Source: Mugil cephalus
Taxonomy: Eukaryota; Chordata; Actinopteri; Mugiliformes; Mugilidae
Assembly (NCBI RefSeq): GCF_022458985.1
Contig: NC_061777.1
Location: forward strand, 17,697,668-17,761,667
Length of the DNA stretch: 64,000 nucleotides
Direction of reading: 5' to 3'
A model generated the notes under the pieces. That model was not told the origin of the DNA, searched no databases, and saw only the letters and a program-made list of their open reading frames with translations. Below are positions 58,001 to 64,000 of the stretch, piece by piece. Positions within the stretch are counted from its first letter, which is position 1. Every line of letters begins with the position of its first letter. The position numbers and the translations under genes are program-made.

Positions 58001-58884
58001 AATAAAGCAACGGGTCTGAAAAAATTAAATCTGAATGTGTTTCTGTTTATTCTAGTTTTCCGAGGCCAAGTCAGCTGGACCATGTGCACAGAAGAGACGG
58101 TTGCGGAGGGAGAAAGTGTGAGCTGAACATGGAGCGTCTGGCTGAGCAGAATTTAAAGTGACAGAGTTGTGTCAGAGAGGCAGGACCAGATGATGGCTAC
58201 AGTCAGCCTGGCCTCACCGATCCTCTTAATGCTTTACAGAGAGGCAACTGCTCAGCCCTCTACAGAGTTAAAGTAGATCAAGATGTAAACTTGTGACCTA
58301 ACAAGCCTTATTACTGCAGCAGGTCCCCAATACAGTTAAAACTAAGGTCACGAGGTCGTGGGTGTGTGGGCCTGATATTGAACACTGAACTCTAAGAACC
58401 AGTTCATTATGAGATAAATTACTCAACTAAAACTAATTCTCACCATCCTAGAACGCACGCATGTTAGAAATACGATCAGGAAATAAAGTTGTCATCCAAA
58501 ATGTATTGATTGGTTCTTACTTTTTCAACAAAATATGTTTTACTATATTATCAAAGTCCAGTGGCACCACCAGAGCGAGTTATACTGATCGTGGATTGAT
58601 TAGAATAAATTTCAAACTACTCCAACTCACAGTGTCATCGTCCTGTTGGGCAGCAAACTGGCATCCGGAAGTTCAGTCAACTCTTCTTTGCTGCAGCTGA
58701 CCTTTTTACCCATCGCCTGGACGCCGTGCGCCTTGGGGCGCTCCTCCGAGCAGACGCAGCCGCTGGTGGAGGCGAGCGGCCCGGGGCAAGCCTGGGAGAG
58801 CCTCGGCTCCGAGGCGGACAGGAGGAGCAGCATCAGTACCAGACGCCCCGGCAGCAGAGGGATGCCAACGTCGGGCGCAAACAT
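25128..58884 (-). CDS. adgra2: Adhesion GPCR A2 (GPR124), gene span of 19 coding exons
   Basis: A plasma-membrane adhesion GPCR that with RECK makes a Wnt7a/b-specific co-receptor for Frizzled/beta-catenin signalling in brain endothelium. The 19 exons join in one frame with GT-AG junctions to 1365 aa; human has the same exon number and about 1338 aa. Order: signal peptide (about 1-32), cysteine-rich LRR cap, four LRRs (one per 72-nt exon, about 85-180), LRR C-terminal cap (to 235), Ig domain (236-361), hormone-receptor-type domain (to about 428), GAIN region, a GPS-like motif (720-730), seven TMs (about 745-1034) and a 330-residue tail containing GPCKLTNL and ending ETTV, a PDZ ligand. Similarity to human ADGRA2 ([27 protein letters not shown]) and the rab11fip1 neighbour separate it from ADGRA3. 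Odd points: RGE replaces the human RGD, and the GPS lacks its histidine. Confidence 0.96.
26683..26772 (-). CDS. adgra2: adgra2 coding exon 18
   Basis: 90 nt, phase 2 to 2. Encodes [20 protein letters not shown] and NNYGDNSP (TM4 and the second extracellular loop). Donor CCCTTA|GTAAGC. Confidence 0.95.
26773..27491 (-). other. adgra2: adgra2 intron 17
   Basis: 719-bp intron, donor GTCAGT, acceptor CGTTCAAG. No additional exon recognised. Confidence 0.88.
27492..27640 (-). CDS. adgra2: adgra2 coding exon 17
   Basis: 149 nt. [20 protein letters not shown] (TM3) and the second intracellular loop to RPML plus a split arginine codon. Confidence 0.95.
27730..27853 (-). CDS. adgra2: adgra2 coding exon 16
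   Basis: 124 nt. [20 protein letters not shown] and [10 protein letters not shown]: first intracellular loop and TM2, matching human ADGRA2 closely. Acceptor CTTCCTGCAG, donor GTAAGT. Confidence 0.95.
27933..28060 (-). CDS. adgra2: adgra2 coding exon 15
   Basis: 128 nt. [10 protein letters not shown], then [16 protein letters not shown] (TM1). It begins directly after the GPS-like motif. Donor CACAG|GTAGTG. Confidence 0.94.
28151..28359 (-). CDS. adgra2: adgra2 coding exon 14 (GAIN end and GPS-like site)
   Basis: 209 nt. [20 protein letters not shown] through [10 protein letters not shown] to [11 protein letters not shown]. The cysteines and the final AVL match the GPS fold, but the cleavage triad HLT/S reads VLS, so self-cleavage is doubtful. 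Confidence 0.94.
28360..28673 (-). other. adgra2: adgra2 intron 13
   Basis: 314-bp AT-rich intron with donor GTACGG and acceptor ATCTTTGCCAG. Nothing else seen. Confidence 0.88.
28674..28857 (-). CDS. adgra2: adgra2 coding exon 13
   Basis: 184 nt in the GAIN region: [17 protein letters not shown] through NTPVVFVGL. Phase 0 in, phase 1 out. Confidence 0.93.
28972..29172 (-). CDS. adgra2: adgra2 coding exon 12
   Basis: 201 nt, phase 0 both ends. [19 protein letters not shown], then [18 protein letters not shown], as in the human GAIN region. Confidence 0.94.
29255..29416 (-). CDS. adgra2: adgra2 coding exon 11
   Basis: 162 nt, phase 0 both ends. [17 protein letters not shown], then [23 protein letters not shown] subdomain A. 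Confidence 0.94.
29504..29653 (-). CDS. adgra2: adgra2 coding exon 10
   Basis: 150 nt, phase 0 both ends. [19 protein letters not shown], then [17 protein letters not shown]. Matches human INASNALTLAHQLRVYT. Confidence 0.95.
29768..29966 (-). CDS. adgra2: adgra2 coding exon 9 (hormone-receptor-type domain)
   Basis: 199 nt. [16 protein letters not shown], then [19 protein letters not shown], with the paired cysteines and tryptophan of a HormR domain. Confidence 0.95.
30094..30258 (-). CDS. adgra2: adgra2 coding exon 8 (Ig domain end)
   Basis: 165 nt. [18 protein letters not shown] carries the second Ig cysteine. It ends VVNNRGEF plus a split arginine codon. Human reads RGD at the RGE position (358-360). 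Confidence 0.95.
30469..30682 (-). CDS. adgra2: adgra2 coding exon 7 (Ig domain start)
   Basis: 214 nt. [29 protein letters not shown] (first Ig cysteine), [16 protein letters not shown]. The donor CACCAG|GTGGAG is weaker than most. An RGD is visible here in RGDRLPF, but human has QGDRLPF at that place. Confidence 0.95.
30683..31084 (-). other. adgra2: adgra2 intron 6
   Basis: 402-bp intron, donor GTGAGA, acceptor GCGTTGCTCAG. Nothing else seen. Confidence 0.88.
31085..31248 (-). CDS. adgra2: adgra2 coding exon 6 (LRR C-terminal cap)
   Basis: 164 nt. [32 protein letters not shown]. Four cysteines in the LRRCT spacing. Confidence 0.95.
31249..32422 (-). other. adgra2: adgra2 intron 5
   Basis: 1174-bp intron. 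A block at 31661-31715 resembles a dispersed fish repeat. No additional exon recognised. Confidence 0.85.
31661..31715. repeat. Dispersed fish-type repeat fragment
   Basis: GCGAATGTGTGTGTGAATGG followed by GACTATAAAGCACTTGGAGG resembles the 3' portion of a dispersed teleost repeat (typically ending AAAGCGCTTTGAG). Recognition from memory; family not assigned. Confidence 0.5.
32423..32494 (-). CDS. adgra2: adgra2 coding exon 5 (LRR 4)
   Basis: 72 nt, phase 2 to 2. [20 protein letters not shown], one 24-residue leucine-rich repeat. Acceptor CTCCCGTTAG, donor GTGAGT. Confidence 0.94.
32582..32653 (-). CDS. adgra2: adgra2 coding exon 4 (LRR 3)
   Basis: 72 nt, phase 2 to 2. [20 protein letters not shown], nearly identical to the human repeat. 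Donor GTAAGA. Confidence 0.95.
32654..33619 (-). other. adgra2: adgra2 intron 3
   Basis: 966-bp intron with a GC-richer middle (about 33100-33250). The ORFs there have no family resemblance. No exon recognised. Confidence 0.85.
33620..33691 (-). CDS. adgra2: adgra2 coding exon 3 (LRR 2)
   Basis: 72 nt, phase 2 to 2. [20 protein letters not shown]. Acceptor TTCTCTCCCAG, donor GTAAGT. Confidence 0.94.
40722..40760. repeat. (TG)n microsatellite
   Basis: About 19 uninterrupted TG units in adgra2 intron 2. Likely length-polymorphic. Confidence 0.95.
41318..41339. repeat. (GT)11 microsatellite
   Basis: Eleven GT units in adgra2 intron 2. Confidence 0.92.
42696..42767 (-). CDS. adgra2: adgra2 coding exon 2 (LRR 1)
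   Basis: 72 nt isolated between two giant introns. [20 protein letters not shown], one LRR. Acceptor TTTTTTTTACAG, donor AAGCT|GTGAGT, phase 2 to 2. Matches human LSNNKITGLRNGSFLGL. Confidence 0.95.
44725..44805 (-). repeat. Possible degenerate tRNA-like sequence or SINE head
   Basis: The minus strand contains GGTTCAAATTC (complement of 44739-44749), a good pol III B box. About 35 bases before it lies GAGCGAGAGACCTCAAGGCC, reminiscent of a tRNA-Leu-like anticodon arm. The acceptor stem is not convincing, so a functional tRNA is unlikely. Confidence 0.3.
45985..46012. repeat. 28-base poly-A run
   Basis: Uninterrupted A28 in adgra2 intron 1. It could be a retroposon tail, but no recognisable body precedes it. 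Confidence 0.95.
49954..49974. repeat. (GT)n microsatellite
   Basis: About ten GT units. A second tract of 13 units lies 80 bp downstream. Confidence 0.92.
50056..50081. repeat. (TG)13 microsatellite
   Basis: Second TG tract of the pair in adgra2 intron 1. Confidence 0.92.
55800..57250 (-). promoter_or_regulatory. CpG-rich block in adgra2 intron 1, candidate enhancer or internal promoter
   Basis: Locally CpG-rich. An NRF1-like GGCGCATGCG lies at 55854-55863, next to GCGCGCACG. Long pyrimidine tracts ((CTC)n at 56012-56039, CT-rich to 56370) and GC-rich sequence at 56930-57070 follow. It sits 1.4-3 kb downstream of exon 1 on the gene's strand. Function is inferred from composition only. Confidence 0.3.
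56012..56039. repeat. (CTC)n trinucleotide repeat
   Basis: About nine CTC units within a longer pyrimidine-rich tract. It gives spurious poly-Arg and poly-Pro ORFs on the two strands. Confidence 0.92.
58631..58884 (-). CDS. adgra2: adgra2 coding exon 1 (signal peptide and LRR cap)
   Basis: 254 nt from ATG 58882-58884 (A at -3) to donor ACACT|GTGAGT, phase 2. [20 protein letters not shown] forms the signal peptide; CVCSEERPK and [20 protein letters not shown] match the human N-terminal cap. Two in-frame upstream ATGs (58959 and 58932) would add 25 or 16 residues and place the hydrophobic core too far in. Confidence 0.92.
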
Positions 58885-59800
58885 TGTCCTTCGGCTGGAT
58901 CTCACCTCAGCTGCACCTCCGCCTCCAGTCATCCCATATCTCCACCATGAAGCTCTCAAAGGGGTGTAAGAAGGGCTGGAAGTAGCACGATTATATTTCA
59001 GGCCTTGGACGTATGGTGAAGTTGGAGTTCCAGCGCTCGGCGACGAACACGCACCACCCGGTCACTCCAGAAATATTCAGCACCGTTGATTTTCCAAGTG
59101 TCCCGTTATGTCATGGCTGCCCGGGCGCACGGCTCGCTTTGGTCCAAACGGCTAATAAATCCAGCTGATGTGTGTCCATCCAAACGCCTCTAACAGCTAC
59201 AAACACGCGCAGCACCCCGTCTTAGAAAGTTACTGCTTGTATTGATTACCTTAAGAGGTTTACATCTCTTTTGGGACACTTGGGAGTGTCCAGAAAACCG
59301 TTCTCTCGCCCCTTTAAAGTTAATCCAGAGGTAAAAAGAGACGGAGCAGTCACTGTCAGAGCCGCCGTTTCATTTATATCAAGAAGTAAAATGGAGAAGA
59401 AGAAAAAAAAGTATAGTGGCTAACTTTTCTCAGATGCTTCCCTGCTCCTAAGAGTTTTCCTCGGTAGTTTCTCCAGTCCAGGATGTCTCATTGCTCTCAC
59501 GCGCAATTTTAAAAATTGAACCATTGGAGAGTGGGGGGAAAAAAAAGTTTTAGTTCGGATGAGACGTGACCCAGTCTGCATAGGCTCCTGCGTAATTCCC
59601 AGAATCTAGCGGTTTTTGCCTGCTTGTCTCTGTCACACTCTAAACTCACTTAGTTACTACCCTAAGTGCGCCCATTCCGTCTTCGTCTGCGCTCTGGTCC
59701 CCGCGGTCCTAGCGCATCCGGCTCAGACAGAGTGAGTCAGACAGAGAGGAGGTTTCACATGTGGCCACCTGGACTCAATTCACACACCTTCATCAAAATG
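58885..59800 (-). promoter_or_regulatory. adgra2: Putative adgra2 5' UTR and promoter region
   Basis: CpG-richer than the flanks to about 59210. A sense-strand CCAAT box (complement of ATTGG near 59523), an AP-1-type TGAGTCA at 59733-59739 and a TTTAAATA-like box near 59822 are visible. The transcription start cannot be fixed from sequence alone. Confidence 0.4.
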
Positions 59801-62317
59801 TATCACCCTGTCTCGTGGGCTATTTAAAGTACAGTAGAGGAAATTGTCTAAATGAAGCACGGCACGAAAACAAAACAAAAACTGTTACATAAAAATACAC
59901 AAATCCACATTATTTGAACGTCCTATTCTGTTTGAAGCCCACTCCCATTTGTATTGGAAGGTAAACTGATCGTAAATTATCTCTTATACTAGTGTATTTA
60001 TAATTTAATCCTGCAGCAGGACAATAAATGAGAACTTTAATGACCACATATAATCAAATATTGCTCCAGCGTGGTTCTCGTGGCACGTTTCTGTCGTTTG
60101 GCTGCTGTTCAGTTTGAATCAGCTCCTGCAACCAAGCAGGTTGTAGAAGTCAGGAAGGTCCTGGGTTTCAGTGCGTGCCTGCAGCGAGAGAGCAAACTCA
60201 AGTTATGAATGAATGGTTAAAGTCTCTGGTGTATTGTGTGTTTCGCCAGATCAAAGACTTTTCATTCAATCAGCAGGAAGGGGAGGAAGCAAGACTTTTT
60301 TTTTATAGATACACATCAGCAAATTCTATATTGTTGCAGTGCTGAAAAGTGTGATCTTGAAAACGCACAGAGCCCGAACCGGTGTATTGTTGGTGAACTT
60401 GGGGATACAGCAGGTACTTCAGAGTAGGTACTTCACAGTTATACCGAGCAGTAAAACTGGCTCTACGTCCAGATTTGTTTTTGCAGTCCTAAAAGCCAAA
60501 CCGACCTTCTGAACATTAACAATTCAGTCGAGTGAGATTGAGAGTGTTATTCTTTGCATACCATTGTTTATGTGGTCAGAGTAAGTAAAATTAATGGCCT
60601 AACAAATCTACTGAATGTTGGTGCCTGCACAAGTAAATGCTTTGATTTATCTTGCTCCTGCAGGGCAAAAAAAAAAAAAAAAAACATATGCCAAACTCTA
60701 AAATCTCTTGTTGTCGAAAGAATAATATTTAAATAACAAAAAAAGACATTTCCCATCCCCCTGAAAGAATCCTTCCTCAAGGTCTCCTGTTCACATTTTT
60801 GGCCACGCGCGTGGAAAGTTCCCCAAATACAGTAACAGATTTCAGTTTTAAAAATACTTTTTGATATACGAGAGGCCCGGGAGGATGGAGACCGTGGCGA
60901 TTCGAATCTGGAGAGCGTTTCAGAATACGAGAAGGTGAACCGGGGAAAGCTTTCGAAAGGGGATTTTACTCAATTGGGCTTGACGTGTATTCACTGACAT
61001 ATCCTAAACTGCAGGCACCTCAGTCATGCAACGCAGCCTGGCAGTATAATGGCGCTCTGTGCTCTGACCCACACGGCAGACCCCCGCTTTGTTATTCCTG
61101 TACATGATACTGTACGCCGGAGCGGGCTCGGAAAGCCGGTGTGATTATTGATAGAAGGCATGAGGAGTAGATGGGCGCCTGCTCGGCACTGAAACAGAGG
61201 GCTGTTTATCCAAGCTGTTAAATAAGGCTTCAAGTACAACACCCCCCTCCAACTCCACGGGGCCTAAATCTCTCTCATCTGGAGAGCACAGTTTCCATTT
61301 TAAATGTCACGTCCCAAACTGCACATTACATCAAATTGTACTTAATGGCATCCAGACAAACTTTAATGTCGTTCCAACATTTTCCTCTCTATACACACAC
61401 CACAGCCCCCCCTCACTCCTTATAGCTAAGCAAGCAATCTCTCCTTCTCCCTGCTCCACATCTGGACTCCATTCCAGGTGGGGTATTGAGAAAGAGGAGA
61501 ACACTGGGAAGGAAAGGTGGAACGCAGAGAAGCTCAGCTTTAAAGGCAGAGCTGAGATAATGTTATAGTGTAGATTTTTTTTTTGGTGGAATTGAGTGTG
61601 ACAGACGGTGAAATAGATGCTCGACGATTCCTCTTAGGTTCACTCTCTCTTCCAAACCCAGCAGAAATATCTTAAAGCAACGTTAGCCAGAGCTGACTGA
61701 GCTGCCGAGATCGAGGCAAAGCGCAGGATTGCGTTTCTGCCAGTGGATAAACAAAAGAAAACTTGCAGCCGGGAAGCAAACACCGGGCTCTCTATAAGGC
61801 CTTAATTGGTTGCAGAGTGTTTCCTGGGGAGCCTGTGACATCTAGCGGTGCGGCGAGCAGCGCACAGAAGGTCGCCGTCTGTCAGTCCCCGCAGTGCCGG
61901 GACCTTTCTGGGTGAATGGTTTTCATTAGCAGTTTATGGGGACGTTAAACCCGCTCTCCCTGTATTTTATGGGGTTATCAAAAAAAATATCGCTGTGCCA
62001 AATTTTCGACACTAAATATCTTTGTTGCCCACTTAAAAACTAAAATAAGTAGCAGAGCAGAATTTCGCATTTTATCGAGTGTTGTGTTAAATTGTTTGAT
62101 GATTTGAATCGTGTTTTTATGAATGGTAATTTTGCATCCGTGTTTGTGGACTTACCCGTATATTGTGCCCTTGCACAGCACCAGTACATTTAGAAAACGT
62201 CTGCTTCATCAGCTGTCTGACTATATAAGCGAGATATAAACTGAGCTTCGGACGGAAGTCTTCATACTTTTTCTTCTTTTTTCCCCAAATAGAAACACGT
62301 TTGAAAGTGTTGCAATT
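59801..62317. other. Intergenic upstream of adgra2, no gene recognised
   Basis: Mixed composition. A duplicated AGGTACTTCA lies near 60412 and 60427, and an A-run near 60665. Several complex stretches (61300-61900) could be regulatory. No coding exon recognised. Confidence 0.5.
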
Positions 62318-62331
62318 CTGCCACCTACTGG
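62318..62331 (-). promoter_or_regulatory. CTCF-like motif, reverse orientation
   Basis: Forward-strand CTGCCACCTACTGG reads CCAGTAGGTGGCAG on the minus strand, a good CTCF core. It lies 3.4 kb upstream of the adgra2 start codon and faces the motif at 24406-24420. Binding is inferred. Confidence 0.5.
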
Positions 62332-64000
62332 TAAACGCTGTGGATTACATGACTTTAAACGACCAATCCCATCAGAATTATAGTCTAGTGCTTTTTACAG
62401 TTTATGCGCTCACAGTGAAAAACATAAAAACTTGCAGATTTTATGAACTGCTTACAATATTTTCAGAGGTCACATCAAGGTTCATCAAGTTCTTAAGGGC
62501 AAAGTCATCAACTGTCACACGTGGGTGACACCCATCTTGCCAAACCTGCTAGTCCTCTCCCATTTTTTAACGTCCTAAACTCTCATAACCATCATATCCA
62601 AATCTGTGATCTGCAAGACAAATGAGCTGGGAAGCTGAGCAGGAAGCAGATGGACAGACAACAGATGTGTGACAGTTCTGTGTCAGGCTTTGTTGAAATT
62701 TATTTTAGGATCTCCCATAATTTTGACACAGGGTTCATGTTGATTTTCATATTTAAACAGTTTTGTTTTTTTTCCCCAGAGCTAGCATTTGTCAACACAA
62801 AGCAGAAAAAGCACATGTGTGATTAATAACAGTACTGGCTGCATATCACCAGAATCATTAACATGATCAGTTACACTTGTGTTTTTTCTGTAAAGACACA
62901 ACACAATGTCTGTTGAAGATAAAAGATAAAACCCTCAGCTTCTTTACCAATAACTGTAACTGTACTTAGGTATGACATTTATGGGTTTACTAAATGTGAG
63001 AAAACACACTGTACTATTCAAACACAATCATCACCACTGAAGAAGTTTAAGACTGCTTTTATTAAGTGCCACATGAAATGTGAACATCATAGTGTGTCTC
63101 TGAGTACTGCTGTAACTGGACAGGTGGAGTATCGTGAAATCTCTTCACACTAAATATCCTGTGCCTATGTTATGCATTTTAAATGATCTATACTGAAGAA
63201 CACAGTTCAATCACAAAAACATCAAAAAATATTTGAATACTGTATAATTCTCAAAAAATCCCTCAAAAGCAATAAAACAGCCAAACAACTGAGCAAATAA
63301 TATGCATTTTGTTCATTATTTCTACTTATAAATTCCGCTTACAAAAGAAACACAGAAAAACTCAAGGGCTTTTGGCCTGACTCTAGCATGAATTTCACAA
63401 ACTCCTTTCTGTCTTTAACAACTTGGACCACCTTCCCTCGTCTCTCACTCATGAACACAGTCACGCAAACAGATGCAGGGAATTCATGCAGAAGCCACCA
63501 TACTTCTGCATGTGAAAGCATGCACCCACGCACACCCACACAGCACTGTCAGTGTACAGTACATTTTTATTTATTTATTTATTTTTTTGAATGACATGCA
63601 AATGTAGGTTAGATTTTGGTCCCTTTGTTTCAGCAGGAACTTCAAATGATGATCCTGATCCTCAGACTCAGTCCTGTTGCGTGTGTCTAAAGCGTTTGTG
63701 TTGTGTAAATCTGGCCATAGTACAATGTGATGTGGCTGGAGTCCATGGCAGCTGTGAATCATTAACGCTAAGAATAGCCTAAAGAAACCACAGAGGTTGG
63801 GCCATTAGAAAAACAAAACCCCATTTCTTATACAGTTAGAAGAAAGGCAAGAAAGTGTATGAAATATTGCAAAGTATGGTTAAATGTGATCAGAAAAGAA
63901 TATCCTCAGCCGTGTCATTGATTAGTGTCCACCTCCACACTTCATCTCAAGGTCTATAACTGAGTCAGATGAGGGGGCGTCTCAGGCAGACAAGCAGCCC
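62332..64000. other. Intergenic right flank, no gene recognised
   Basis: AT-rich. A (TTTA)n run near 63567-63588 reads AATAAA repeatedly on the minus strand, and a plus-strand AATAAA lies near 63271. A neighbouring gene's 3' UTR may reach into the window, but no coding sequence supports it. Confidence 0.45.

Larger units (their letters stand above)
42768..58630 (-). other. adgra2: adgra2 intron 1 (15.9 kb)
   Basis: Largest intron, flanked by GTGAGT and a T-rich TTTACAG. No coding segment was recognised. Several stretches have high-complexity sequence dense in homeodomain-, ETS- or CpG-type motifs (for example 43060-43200, 47690-47780, 55800-57250) and look more regulatory than random. Simple repeats are listed separately. 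Confidence 0.85.

Noticed and set aside
60125..60200. Possible tRNA-like B box (GGTCCTGGGTTTCAGTG)
   Set aside because: The core is mismatched, and no A box or stems could be drawn around it.
1..64000. Intact retroelement, endogenous virus or CRISPR array
   Set aside because: No reverse transcriptase, integrase or gag-like ORF and no regularly spaced repeat array was seen on either strand.

Overview
The window looks like vertebrate, most probably ray-finned (teleost, perhaps percomorph) nuclear DNA. It has intron-rich genes with canonical GT-AG junctions, TG/CT microsatellites, remnants of hAT/ZMYM-type and MITE-type DNA transposons common in fish, and three genes whose proteins match vertebrate families. 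No bacterial-style operons, rRNA, CRISPR or intact reverse-transcriptase ORFs were seen.

Layout. 1-5900: gene-poor flank with hairpins, a MITE-like element (2549-3056) and a broken hAT/ZMYM-type transposase fragment (4684-5130). 5925-10490: a plus-strand prolactin-releasing-peptide receptor (PRLHR family, probably PRLHR2), two coding exons giving 365 aa, intron inside the DRY motif. 10600-23160: minus-strand rab11fip1, six coding exons (1206 aa; 666 aa if the in-frame 1620-nt exon 4 is skipped), convergent with the receptor gene. 23160-25127: spacer and 3' UTR with a strong CTCF-like motif. 25128-58884: minus-strand adgra2 (GPR124), 19 coding exons rebuilt junction by junction (1365 aa), with first introns of 15.9 kb and 9.0 kb that fill most of the right half. 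58885-64000: its 5' flank and intergenic DNA with a second CTCF-like motif in the opposite orientation.

Function. The genes form no pathway. PRLHR is a peptide GPCR, RAB11FIP1 a Rab11 effector for endosomal recycling, and ADGRA2 the adhesion GPCR that acts with RECK in Wnt7-driven brain angiogenesis. Their grouping is ancestral: PRLHR beside RAB11FIP1 here mirrors human PRLHR near RAB11FIP2 on 10q26, a vertebrate genome-duplication signature. I found no clear undescribed system. The most checkable leads are the RGD-to-RGE change and non-canonical GPS in ADGRA2, the in-frame cassette exon and long charged helix in RAB11FIP1, the convergent CTCF-like pair around adgra2, and FOX:ETS-like motifs in its introns. 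Exon boundaries come from reading splice sites and frames by eye, and family matches from memory of human proteins; no alignment was run.
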